Source of the DNA: Zygnema cylindricum
Taxonomy: Eukaryota > Streptophyta > Zygnematophyceae > Zygnematales > Zygnemataceae
DNA length: 60,000 nucleotides
NCBI GenBank assembly: GCA_037447655.1
Contig: JBBHKE010002469.1
Location: 217,820-277,819, forward strand
Direction of reading: 5' to 3'
Shown here piece after piece: positions 11,691 to 22,300 of the stretch. The position numbers were made by a program, and so were the translations under genes. The first letter of the stretch is position 1. Each line of letters begins with the position of its first letter. The notes beneath the pieces are model-generated. The model had not been told where the DNA came from, ran no database searches, and saw only the letters and a program-made list of their open reading frames with translations.

Positions 11691-12912
11691 CTACAAACAG
11701 GTTGTGGATGGAAGCGCTGCCCCGGGAAACTCAAACCAGAACTAGCTCTCAAGCAAAAGGAATGGGAGAAGGAGACAGGTGAAAGGACCAAGAGGCAGCA
11801 GGAAAGGAAACAAGGAGGAGGATCGGAAGACAAAACTCTGGTTAACAAAGACAATTACTGTCCTACCCCCCGATGCGAAACTGCAAAGATGTCATAAACC
11901 CAGTTGCGACAGATCAAACTTCCAAAATTCCGCAAATCTCTAACGAATTGAGGGGCAAATATACCACTGAGGGTTTCAAGTGTGAGGCTTGCGGGTTCAT
12001 GGGTCACAAAGAGAGACAGCGTTTCTAAAAGAATGGGGTCTTAAAGGAGATGATGCAATATGCACTGTTTACCGACGGAGGTGAAACTGTTGTGAATCCT
12101 CTTCCTCTGCAACTTCTCCACCATTGGGGACGCCGTACCACGGAAGAATCAGAACGACAGCAAACAGGTCAAACAGGACTCACTCCGGAGATTATCATCC
12201 AAAAGCATAGCCAACACATGGCCGCAATGGCAGCAAAATTGGCAGCACTGCGATTAGCAAACCCTTCCGGACTACTGTTTTGACGGCTGCTGAGAAACTC
12301 CACCGGAGAGAACAAGAATTACTACAAAAGCTTGAGGAGCTTGAACAGGAAACCGCGGCGGGCAAAGACGATGACGATATAATGGGATGGGACATGGAAC
12401 CTCTTAAAGCTCATCACGCACAAACCTCCCTTTCTGGAGCCTGGAATGTCGGCATGAGAGACAGTAGAAGGCAGTTTCGTAACTAAACATCGGCACAAAG
12501 AAGAGACAAGCAAAGACTGGCTCCAGGAGACCACCATTAGAAAATGAGTGGACCTTTGTCCTTCACCCCCAGGGTAGTCATCCTGAAAGACACATTAGGC
12601 CTCGGAATCAAACCCACAAACCCGTCACCTCCAGTCGCAAAGAAATTGCCTACAGGATTCGAGAATTATAGGACTACTGACACCAAAGAGATGGAGAAAC
12701 AAGCAAAAGAGGAAGAGAAACAGGACAACCAAGACTGGTTCGAAAAATATTTGGCGGAACGTCCTCAAGATACCACACCCGAAACGCCACCCGAACAGGA
12801 ATCCGATCAGAAAAGTGAGGAAACCAGAGGTGGGGAGCAGGAAATATCAAGGGAACCTGCCGATTCCCCAATTTAATCGCCAAAAACTCAACCTCCTTCC
12901 TCCAAACCAACA
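11691..12912 (+). pseudogene. E2: gag C-terminal part with nucleocapsid zinc knuckle
   Basis: A Lys/Glu/Gln-rich charged stretch (11700-11900) is followed by 'CEACGFMGHKERQR' at 11981-12022, a CCHC zinc knuckle (Cx2Cx4Hx4C) in which the last Cys has become Arg by a single base change. Such knuckles bind the packaged RNA. After a stop, a Glu-rich probable coiled coil (12280-12400) and an acidic linker (12544-12876) lead to the protease. Stops and frame changes are frequent. Confidence 0.6.
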
Positions 12913-13545
12913 GTGATGTTAGTGATGCATTTAATGCCCAATGCCCTCACTCACGTGAAAACACTGACATCTTCCCATAACCTGCTGGAAGAAATTATCA
13001 TCCATGCCCTTGGAGAAGAGATTCACTCAGGGGGTGAGAACACAGATCAGGCCAGATCCGTCTTTTGGTCAGCAGATCCAAAGACACCTATTACGAATAG
13101 GGATTATAAAATTTTTTCTGTGGCTCTAATACTCAATCGGACAGGAAATTTCAAACTCAATGGATACAGCGGATATCACGACGCGGTTGTCGATACAGGA
13201 GCACTCCCAAATCTAATAACCACATCGGTCGTGCAACAAATGCCTGAAGAACTCCGACCAGAAATCTGTCCCAATAACTTTTGCCTAAGCATTGTTAGAA
13301 CTGGAAACCAGCCCGTCCATGGAATAATCAAAGCTATGTTAATCAAGTTGACCGATGATCCAGGTCAGAAAGTCCGCATTCAGCTTCCCTTCTTGGTGGT
13401 GGAAGGCAAACAATTTGAAATTCTGCTGGGAATGGCCACTTGGATAAGGTTGAATATGGAATTAAGTGTTTGGAAAAAACAGTTTACTGTTCGGGATCCT
13501 GAAGATCTAGAAGGGGTCAAGGTGGTGGTCCTCCTGGATCTATGA
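12913..13545 (+). CDS. E2: aspartic protease (open frame of 210 codons, part of a broken polyprotein)
   Basis: The frame holds 'DAVVDTGALPNLITTSVV' with the catalytic DTGA (about 13187-13201) and, 60 residues on, 'FEILLGMATW', the conserved ILG block that closes the retropepsin fold. It would dimerise and cut Gag-Pol. The upstream ATG at 12913 is unlikely to be a true start, since in an intact element this would be read as part of gag-pol. It is followed after a frame change by the DNMT segment. This is one of the best preserved parts of E2. Confidence 0.8.
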   Translation: MMLVMHLMPNALTHVKTLTSSHNLLEEIIIHALGEEIHSGGENTDQARSVFWSADPKTPITNRDYKIFSVALILNRTGNFKLNGYSGYHDAVVDTGALPNLITTSVVQQMPEELRPEICPNNFCLSIVRTGNQPVHGIIKAMLIKLTDDPGQKVRIQLPFLVVEGKQFEILLGMATWIRLNMELSVWKKQFTVRDPEDLEGVKVVVLLDL

Positions 13546-15840
13546 AATCGAGGGAAAAACAATGCCCCAGTAGCCGGATGTTATCCTGTCTATGCAACCC
13601 ACACTCTTACAGAATTGCTCGCAAGCGCCACCAATATCGGAGACGTGATATATCAATTCCCTATTTCCAAGCAGGGGGTAAAAGGATACCAGAGCAAATT
13701 AAGACAAATAGCAACACTTCGGCTTGCCAAGGAAAAACACCTCAAGGAGAGCCTTCGGAGGTTCCTCCCGAAAATCACACATTCCATCGACAAGTGGTGT
13801 CATTATCAATTACGGATTTGGGTTTCCGGATATCATCCTTATTTTTTCGAATTAGCTCAAACTTAGAGGCTGTATTAAAAGCAGGATATAAAGTGGAGTC
13901 TTTTGTGGCCGTAGAAATCTCACCTGAGGCTCGGGCCGTCAGTGAACACCGACTACAACAGCTCCACCAATTGTATCCCCAGCAACTACCAGTATCCGCA
14001 ATCTGTAGATCTCACCGGAGCCTTCCACAAAATATAGACTATATCTTGAAACCTCATCTAGCTATGCTCGAACGAGTAGATCTGGTAATAGCAGGATAGC
14101 CATGTCAGGGATACTCACTGGCAGGGAAAGTCAAGGGGCATCAAGACAGCAGAGGTCAAACCTTTTTCCAAATGATCAATTTAAATGCCTGGCTGCAACA
14201 GTCCCAAGACACACCAGTGGGGTACGTTTTGGAAAATGTTCACCCGCGAGATGTCAAATGAAAACAGGTCGCCCATAGCTGGAATCAAGTCAAGCAGATT
14301 CTAGGAGCTCCACTTATTTTCGATGTAGCACAAATGGAATCCTGGGCTCACAGAGTTCGGGCGTACTGGACAAACTTGATACCTATGTCAGTCCTAAACA
14401 AACACTTACATAACCACAAGAGAAATCCCCAGATTACTCTGCAACAAATACTAGGGTCAGGTGTAGAAACTAATGGTTTTAAAGTATTTTCTAGGTCTGA
14501 AAAGAAATAAAGAAGCTGAGGCAGTCTATCTCTAACTTCTCTCTCCAACTCTCAAACTTGTCGCAGTCACTGAGAAATTGGAGAGGAAGCTAGAGCCATG
14601 GCTACCTAGGCTATCCTGAGGTTTACGGGAAATTTATATTAGTTAAGGTTTATTTATTTAAAATGTATGTGGCGGCGACAGGAATTGATCCTTGTACCTA
14701 CCGGCCCGCAGACAGGAAATAGCCGGTAGCCTTAGCCGTTAAGTCTAGGATTAATGTTATGTAGTATATAGTTTGATAATTAATTAAATACGTATACGTA
14801 TGATAATTCATTTAACTATAACAGATTACAGGATACATAGATCCGGTAATATATTAAGTACGGATTACGGTACGGACTAAAATTCAATACCGCGCATTTG
14901 TTTCGTAAGTGAAACAAATACCGCGCATGTATTTATTACGGCTACGATTAAATTAGATTCTAATCGGACGACCCCAATTAGCGCCGAGATCGCGGAGGAA
15001 GATTTCGGCGGTTTGTGGGCATCGCCACATCGGATGACGCGTGGTGAAATTACGTTGGATCGTGGAATCTCCGGAGATTAAGGCACCGAATTCGGATATG
15101 ACATGTGTCGACATTTAGGCCATGTCGTACAATGTCCGTACCCAAAGTACACCGGCAGCTGTACTTTTGCGTACGGAACTCTATTCTGATTGGTTCCGTA
15201 CATCAGTAGATAGAGTCTGTGAGAGAGATAGGACTTAGAAAAATTTAGAAGATAGGACCCTCTCTCCCAGAGAGCTTCTGTACAAAAGGTCAACTTTGAC
15301 CCTCCATAACTTACTGCTCAGGGGAGCAAATTCAGAGATTTTTTTTGCTATCGACCCAAGGGAGTCTTGCCTTCACAGGGGTGCAGGTGGTCAAGGTTTT
15401 TGTCTGCCAGGGTGGCAGTTATTTTTGCTGAAACACAAAGAGGCTTCTTGGAAGCTGTCTACTCTGAGGACTTATGGAGGTCTCAGAGTTTCATCAGGGT
15501 GGATGGCCGCTCTAGTGACCAAGGCTGATCGACCTCCATTCTACCGCTGCAACCAACCAGGGGCACCACGACGAGCTTTGCCAACCTTGGTTTCTTTCTC
15601 CAACAGCCACGCGTATCGCAAAGTAGCGGCAAGAATGATATTCGACAGCACAATTCGAGTTTGGACCACACCAACAGTGATAGAACGAGAACAAGCAATG
15701 AGATTCCAACCTGACACCACGGCAGCACCAGGTATTCAGACCTCAAAAGGTGCTGCCTTCTTGGACAAAGCATGGATCTCAATGCAATCACTTGGGTGAT
15801 CAAACATTCTCTTGCCTTTTTTAGCCTAGAGTCTCCTCAG
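13546..15840 (+). pseudogene. E2: DNA cytosine-5 methyltransferase domain, split by a solo LTR
   Basis: This is a second copy of the DNMT seen at 609-1843. Motif I is degenerate ('LFFRISSNLEAVL', about 13840-13880). Then come 'VAVEISPEARAVSEHRL', motif IV 'VIAG*PCQGYS' with the catalytic Cys kept but the Trp codon changed to TAG (14097-14099), motif VI 'YVLENVHPRD' (about 14222-14252), motif VIII 'AHRVRAYWTNLIP' (about 14348-14386), and the start of the target recognition region up to 'LGSG' at 14461. A 1032-bp LTR interrupts here. After it the frame resumes (15499 on) through 'LVSFSNSHAYRK', motif IX 'VIEREQAMRFQP' and, after a frameshift, motif X 'MDLNAITWVIKH' (15772). It sits between protease and RT in pol. 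DNMT3/DRM-like order, inferred by motif reading only. Confidence 0.85.
14462..15493 (+). mobile_element. Solo copia-family LTR inserted in the DNMT domain
   Basis: The LTR starts TGTAGAAAC and ends GAGTTTCA. It is flanked by a perfect 5-bp duplication TCAGG (14457-14461 and 15494-15498). Removing the LTR and one TCAGG restores an uninterrupted DNMT reading frame across the site. Family marks are 'GTATTTTCTAGGTCT' near the start, the 'GAGCCATGGCT' block, the antisense tRNA-like block (14681-14747), the GTAC hairpin (15136-15176) and 'CAGGGGTGCAG' near the end. No internal sequence is present, so it is a solo LTR. Confidence 0.92.
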
Positions 15841-17560
15841 TCCCGGGCTAGCTACCTTCAAGCTCCACAGTTATTAGCAGCACAGGCCGCTTGGCAGCTT
15901 GAGAGGGGGATGGAGGCAAAGAGACGGAGACAGATTTTGTCATCAAAATTTTCCAGTCCCAGCATTTCACCCAAATTAAGGGATTTTTCAGTGGGGGGGA
16001 GCGGAGGCTCGGAAGGTGACAACTTAGCGGAAGTTGTTAACATCAGCATTTTGACAGGAGGAGGGGAAGTACACCCACAAGTAGGGTTGGAATTTGATAT
16101 CTCCCGGTGGGGTAGACCCCTTGAGGCTAGGGCAGCGATGGAACCTGGGAAGATGGATTGGACCTTAGGAGAGCAGTTGGACCCTAAGCAAAAGGCCCAG
16201 CTTTCCAACCTGTTGGAGAAGAACAAACAAGTATTCTCCTGGTCAGACACCGACGTTGGCATCTACAAAGGGACCCCCTTTTTGATCGATTTAATAGACG
16301 AGACAGCTACTGTTTGGCCGAAGCAGTACCCGCTCAGCTCAAGGAAAAGGAATTTATCACGGCAAAGGTACAAACCCTGGTGGAAGCAGGATTGGTGCAG
16401 GAAAGTACTGGACTCCATGGGTTCGCGTCCCCAACCGTTCTACCTCCCAAAAAAGACTCGTCTGGGAAAACGGTAGACTTTCGAATGTGTGGAGACTACT
16501 GGATGCTTAACACGGCAACCATACCTGACCGATACCCAATGCCTACTCCAAAAGAGATTTTTGACTCGGTGGCCGGGGCCACCATTTATTCCACATTGTA
16601 CATGAAAAATGGGTTCCACGAGATCGCATTGGAGCCAAAGCACCGGGAGAGGACATCGTTTTGGGCGGGGTCCAGGTTGTATGTATGGCTCTACATGCCA
16701 TTCGGGCTAAAAAATGCACCAGCCAAATTCCAACGTGCCATGGACGAGGCGCTTCGGGGAATTGACTGTGCACGGTGCTACATCGACATTGTTATTATCT
16801 TCTCGAAGACTTTGGAGGAACATCTGGAGCACATACAGATCATACTCCGAGCTCTCCAAGCAGCGGGCTTGAAATGTCACCCGGGTAAGGGAATTTTTGG
16901 GGTGCAGAAAATTATTTACCTGGGACATGAAGTTACACCCGGGACAGTGGGTCCCCATATGGTCAAGGTGGCAGCCTTCGATGCCCTTCCTCCTCCTCAT
17001 GACGTCTCTGCACTACGCACTTTTTTAGGCCTGGCTAACTAGTACCGAAGATTCATCCCTGAATTCAGCAATCACGCTCAACCATTGAACCAATTGTTAA
17101 GGAAAGACCACGAATGGCAGTGGGCGGAGGAGCAACAGATTTCCTTCCAGTTTTTGAAGGATTCCCTTAAGCAACACCCAGTGCTCCGGATGCTCGATCA
17201 TCAGAGGCAGTTCCTCCTTTACACGGATTAGAGCCAGTTTGGATTGGGAGTTGTTTTAGCTCAACTGGATGATGTATGGGCTGAATATGTAGTAGCTTAC
17301 GCCACTAGGAGTAACAATCGGGCGGAGGGGAATTACAGCAGCTACCACGGGGAATTACTGGCGGCAGTTTGGGCCATCAAAAATTTCGGCCATATCAATA
17401 CGAAGTCCACTTCACTCTGATTATAGATCACGAACCTCTCAAGTGGATTATGGAGAACAGCAAGCTCACTGCGAAGCTCGCCAGGTGGGTGCTAATACTG
17501 CAAAAATATGATTTCGACATAATCCACCGGGCCGGAAAAATCCAATGCTGACGGACTTGG
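15772..17560 (+). pseudogene. E2: Ty3/gypsy reverse transcriptase and RNase H
   Basis: The frame from DNMT motif X runs into 'GEQLDPKQKAQLSNLLEKN' and 'VFSWSDTDVGIYKGTPF', then shifts to 16314-17042 with 'DFRMCGDYWMLNTATIPDR', 'MPFGLKNAPAKFQRAMDE' and 'CYIDIVIIFSK' (about 16780-16806). The YIDD box reads YIDI, so the second catalytic Asp is lost. After a stop at 17040-17042 ('GLAN*YRRFIPEF') the thumb/RNase H region continues with 'QFLLYTD*SQFGLGVVLAQ', 'AYATRSNNRAEGNYSSYHGE' and 'IIDHEPLKWIMENSKLTAKL' to 17551. Protein identity with E1 is high, so the copies are from one family. Confidence 0.93.
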
Positions 17561-17627
17561 CAAAAATCCGGATCCTTCCACTAGAGGTTCCACCGGGGCC
17601 CGTCACGATGAAGATCTCGAAATCAGT

Positions 17628-19015
17628 TTGGGACTCATTCGAGCATCCTCTGCCTTTATTTGGCTTCCTCAATCTGGGGGGGAATTGTCAACTTTCTCAG
17701 TAGACATGGAGGGGGAAGCACCAATAGGAGCCGGGCGTAAGGATATTTGGAATGATCCCGACGCCCTCCAATCTATCCAACAAGGTTCTCCTCTTTCCCA
17801 TTTGCCTGGAATGCAGTTATCTCGCGTTCAAAGACAAATGGGGGCGTACGTGTGGGAGCGAGGCATTTTAATCCGAAAATGGGCAGACGGTACGAGGAAA
17901 GTGGTTCCTCCTCCGGGTGATAGAGAGACTCTTATTTTTCGCCTCCACCAACAATGTGGTCATTTTGGGCAGAAACGGACCACCTCCCTGGTCACACGAT
18001 CGTACTGGTGGCACGGGTTGCGGACCCAAGTCAACCGGATTATGCAGACGTGCTCTTCCAGTGACCGCGTTAAAGCAGCTTTCAACAAAAATAGAGACAC
18101 CCAGCTTCATTCCCTACCAATCAAGGGAATGTTTTATCGGTGGTCTCTGGATCTGCTGGGTCCTCTCCCCACCAGCAGACGAGAGAACCGCTTTGTATTG
18201 GTAATGATAGAGCATTTTTCCAAGTTGATCGAATTGGTGGTCTTACCTCGGAAGGAGTCCAAAGCGATTGCGAACGCATTCTTGCAGAGAGTGTTGTCCC
18301 AATTTGGGGCCCCAACCGAAGTTTTGACAGACCAGAACTCCGAATTTGCGGGAGAATTCTCCAACTTGTTGGAATTGTGCCTCATCGACCACCGCCTTAC
18401 CAGCGAAGATCACCCACAAGCCGACAGTTTGGCCAAAACATGCATACAGACAGTGAAACGGTCACTGCGCAAATATGTTGTGGAAGAGGATATAGGAGAG
18501 TGGGATAGAAGGGTGCCTTGGATCGCCATGGTGTACAGGTTTAGCCGGCAAGCCTCCCTCGACTCCTACATCCCTTACTTCATTTTATTCGGACGACATC
18601 CCATTCTTCCCGGGGATGCCTCGGCCCAAGCAGTGGTCCTCCCGAAAATGGATGACAAGAGAACCGTCGAAAAATTGATCGTCGACTGTGCGAAAATTTT
18701 CTACCGGGAGATACCTCTCGCCATGGGGAATTTGCAGGCGGCATAACACCGGGATCAATTGTGGTATTCCCACCGCCGGAGCAGAGAATATGTGCCTTGA
18801 CAACGACGATTTATGCCGGAAGACTTTGTGTATCGAATGCAACATAAAAAGGATACGCTTGACATTTCTGCCCGGCGGGTGATTTTGAAAGTGGTGAAAG
18901 ATTCCAACAAGGGAGTTCAGACTTTGGAGGGAAAAGATGGTGGAAAATTTAAAGAAAATCAGATCAATGTGGCCAATGCTATCTCCGAGGACTGGAGGAC
19001 GAACCCACTTTCCAC
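17628..19015 (+). pseudogene. E2: Ty3/gypsy integrase (372-codon open frame plus tail)
   Basis: The open frame 17628-18746 contains the zinc module 'LHQQCGHFGQKRTTSLV...CSSSDRVK' (second Cys of the last pair changed to Ser), then the catalytic core: Asp in 'WSLDLLGPLP' (18149-18151), Asp in 'VLTDQNSEFAGEF' (18328-18330) and 'ADSLAKTCIQTVKRSL', where the catalytic Glu seen in E1 has become Lys (18435-18437). The core could therefore not catalyse integration even if expressed. The tail to 19015 (after a stop) has 'FMPEDFVYRMQHKKDTLD' and 'VILKVVKDSNKGVQTLEGK', the GPY/F-like C-terminal domain, and leads straight to the PHD finger. Confidence 0.9.
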
Positions 19016-19042
19016 TTGACTTACTTTGCCAATCCTCTTGCA

Positions 19043-19186
19043 TGTTCATCATCCTACACCCTCTCCTCCCCGCAGCACGATATCCTTGTCTGCAATCAGT
19101 ACAGTCAGTATTTGCATCCAGCTTGTCTCCCCTCCTCGTGGGAACCACACTCTCCATCCCCTAGTCCATGGTTTTGCGGGAACTGT
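19043..19186 (+). pseudogene. E2: PHD-type zinc finger after the integrase
   Basis: The frame 19016-19198 reads 'ACSSSY...DILVCNQYSQYLHPAC...SPWFCGNC'. The spacing C-x2-(Y for C)-x4-H-x2-C-x16-C-x2-C, with Trp two residues before the last Cys pair, matches the PHD consensus. 'DILVCNQ..QY.HPAC' corresponds to the usual 'LLLCD.C.R.YH..CL' core. Two ligands are lost (Tyr for Cys twice) compared with E1. In chromoviruses a chromodomain sits at this place and directs integration to marked chromatin; the PHD may play the same part here (inference). It is an 'add-on' after integrase and before the polypurine tract. Confidence 0.7.
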
Positions 19187-19211
19187 GAATTGGGCGGGTA
19201 ATTTTTTTTTT

Positions 19212-19239
19212 CTTAGTCACGATTGACTAAGAGGGGGGG
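19212..19239 (+). other. E2: hairpin plus polypurine tract
   Basis: CTTAGTCA-CGAT-TGACTAAG (19212-19231) is followed by A and seven G (19233-19239), directly before the 3' LTR. It has the same stem as at 5189-5208. Confidence 0.7.
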
Positions 19240-20724
19240 AAATTAGGGCACCGACCCGATAAACCAAACCCCCTTTCCCCGGCTCGAGGGGTAAAGGAAG
19301 GGGGAGGGAATATCTTTTCGCCTTCCCATGCACTCATTCCTATTCCCGGTCCTTCTTCCTCTCCTCTTTGCGGATGCATGTCTATTGGGAGGGATGGGGG
19401 CAGCAATGGGCATGATCATTATCATAGGAAGACTTTGCATTGGTGGGTTTTTTGTAGGACTCTACGGCCAATCACTCTGGGCATTGGGCCTTTCCTTTTG
19501 AATTCGCGGGCACACTCGACAATTCTCAAGCTCGAGTGCTTTTCAGGCAGATTTTTATATTACTGAGGATTTCCGTACCCTTCCGACCCGTACTGTTCTC
19601 AGATTACGGAGAAGCGAAGGAAACCAGCTAGAAGGATTATAGTATTTCCTTCACTAAACAAGAAACACTTTATGTCGCACCTAACAGAGGTCGGACGACA
19701 AAGTTCTTCCGTCTGAAAAATCGCAGTTGCGTTACATGGCACTAGCTTCCACCAGCCCTAGTGGGGGGATACATTGTGGGTTACCACGTAGACTTTCGGA
19801 CTTTAATCTAGATTATGCTTTTAGCTGTCTGTATCGATTCTGTTCAGGTTCAGCTGATTGGTGGTCCATTCATTTCATTAAGTCAATGCTTGGCACTTCG
19901 ATGTCCTTTTTGTACTTTGTCTTAAAACTGTGGAACAAATAATAACTTCCGGCCGCGGATCTAGCCATAGTCAAAGGTCTGACTTTTTGCCCTAAATGTA
20001 GTACACATTGTTTGGTCTTATGTCAGTTCGGTTGTTGTTGCTTGCCGCTCATCGGCTAATAGCATTGGTTTTACTTTTGGGCTCGAAATTGGACAAGCGT
20101 TTACTGTATAAGGCATTTAGGGCCGAAGGAGACAGGTTGTTGTTTTTAGTACTGTCTCTTGAGAAAAACCCTAGAAATTCCAGCAAACTTTTTTGTGGGA
20201 AACTTTTGTTTTATATGTGATTGTGACCCTTTTGCCATCTTGGTTTTGCATTCGTCCTTTGTGCAAATCGTAGTCCGGTTTGGTGGTTGGCACTGTCTTT
20301 CCTGTTTGGGCGATTTGGGACTGGTGTTTGTTGGAAACCGAGAAAGGTCTTGCCGGTTCCGAGTTGCGAAAACCGAGGAGTTAAGGAGGCCTTACCTGTT
20401 CCGATGTTTGCGGGAGAGATTACGTCTCCTCTTGTTGTCAACGTTACGTCTTGGGGGTAGGTTGAGCTCGATTGCTATAATTCTACATTCTACCTTTATT
20501 CTCTATTTTTTTCTTCTAGGGCAAGGTGATATTGTTAATTCTGAGACAGCATATCTATATTTTATCCTTTCATTTTTTTGAGTGAAAATATCTTTGTTCT
20601 CTCTTTGGTAGTCCCTATTGGGGCTTCGTTCGGTCTCTCTCTGGGGGTCGATTACCAGAATCTTTTGGACCAGGATAGTGGATTTTGAGGGAATCTTTGC
20701 TATACTTTCATCATGCCCGTTACT
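19240..20724 (+). repeat. E2: 3' LTR (about 1.48 kb)
   Basis: It starts AAATTAGGGCACCGACCCGA after the polypurine tract and matches 5225-6694 and 6695-8596 throughout, including the ATTGG/TATA array (TATAA near 20107). It ends at ...GCCCGTTACT, where a further LTR start (AAATTGGGGCAGCGACC) follows without any spacer. Confidence 0.8.
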
Positions 20725-21006
20725 AAATTGGGGCAGCGACCTGATAAACCAAACCCCCTTTCCCCGGCTCGATGGGGAAAGGAAGGGGGAGGGAAGATCT
20801 TTTCGCCTTCCCATGCACTCATTTCTATTCTCGGTCCTTCTTCCTCTCCTCTTTGCGCATGCATGTCTATTGGGAGGGATGGGGGCAGCAGTGGGCATGA
20901 TCATTATCATGGGAAGCCTTTGCATTGGTGGGTTCTTTGCAAAAATCTGCAGCCAATCACTCCGGGCAGTGGGCCCTTCCCTTGGAATTCGTGGGCACGC
21001 TCGCCA
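20725..21006 (+). repeat. Third LTR fragment of the DNMT-Ty3 family
   Basis: This repeats only the first block of the LTR (compare 19240-19520) and stops after '...GGGCACGCTCG', beyond which the sequence is unrelated. It is directly joined head to tail to the E2 3' LTR. Bases 21007-21207 hold nothing I recognise. Confidence 0.75.
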
Positions 21007-21809
21007 GATGTGCTCGATTGCTTCGCTGATCTCAAAAAATGAAGCATCCAACGGTCAAGAATTACGCCTGCATCATTGGAGCTTCCTCACAACTTTCCAG
21101 TAACGATGTTTCGTCCGACAAAAAAAAAGATCAGGTACGACTCTGTACGAAAACATACGGCATCCAATAACAAACCCCACTTCTAATCCAATGGAACGTC
21201 ACCCTCATAGCCTATACCCACCGGAGCATTTGTAACTTTTTGCCCATTCCGATGATTTTCCGAAAAGTCATCGGAAAACGGGTCTTGTTCACGTCAATAT
21301 TTGGCACGTATCTTCGATTGGAGGTTTTTTGTGACACGTCACATGCTTCAACGTCATAAAACATAGGCGCAAAAAGAAACCTAGAGATTTTCAAACTTTT
21401 AGGGTTTAGGTTGGACTCTTTTTTCGTTGGGGAACAACGAATAGCCGTTCGGATGTTGTTTTTGCTTAGTCAGCTTTTCGGGTTACCGTTGGCCTGTTTC
21501 ACAAAAAAACGCAACTTTTACCCTACTTCTATATCCGGCAATATTTTGAGGAAGTTCGTTTGTACGGATTTCCAAGAACTTCTGAAATCTACAAAGTCGG
21601 TGCTCGGAAAGCCGTACATTATTCGAACGTCCGTCTGTTGCGGAAGTGATTTATTTTCCGGTGGGAATAGACTCTCAGATTGGAGTCAGAGCACTAAAGA
21701 CAAGGGGGAATTGTACCCAAATCGTAATTAAGACTAGGGTAACCAGAATTAACTACAGTACAATACAGTAAAGTACACTGTGTATCGCTATTAGTTTAAT
21801 ACTTTTTTT

Positions 21810-21957
21810 CGCCACTTACACCATGTTTTCTCCGTACACACTTGTCGGATTATGGATCTGACGGTTGCGATTGAAAGCCAAGATTCTTGCCTTCCCATTT
21901 GGGTCTCCATGTGAAAATAGGATAAGTGTGTGCGGAGAAAAGATGTTGTAAGTGGCG
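21810..21957. mobile_element. MITE, 148 bp
   Basis: The ends CGCCACTTACACCATGTTTT and the reverse complement of AAGATGTTGTAAGTGGCG are near-perfect inverted repeats of about 34 bp. There is no coding capacity. A diverged relative lies at about 40815-40953 (shared 'TTTTCTCCGTACACRC', 'TCGG...GATCTGAYGGTTGC', 'AAAAGATGTT'). Confidence 0.7.
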
Positions 21958-22300
21958 GAAAAATTATTATTAAATAGTGTTATTCTGAGTGCGCTTTCTC
22001 GTGTCAGAGCCACTCACTTTACGGTCTCGACCGTGATATGTGACAATATTCTGTACTTTTGTACGAGAAAACGAGTAGTTCTAGTACGGAATGGCGCATT
22101 TCATACACTGTACTATTTAAAATCCAGCCAAACTAGAGTCAACGACGCTAATCAAACCGTACCTATATTAAAGTTAAAAAAAATAGTAGTATTAATCCTA
22201 TTTAGGGTTCAAAGGTCAAAGTTTAGGGGCGCGGATATAGTGTCATTAAATATAAACACTAAGAACTATTCACGGTGTAGTGGATTGAAGTCGTAAGTTA

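Noticed and set aside
15078-15293. Small frames within the LTRs (also 4-346, 32145-32735, 35614-35881)
   Set aside because: They are not conserved between LTR copies and differ in frame and length.
15296-15799. 167-codon frame that could be taken for one gene
   Set aside because: It crosses the LTR border at 15493 and joins LTR sequence to the DNMT C-terminal part by chance.
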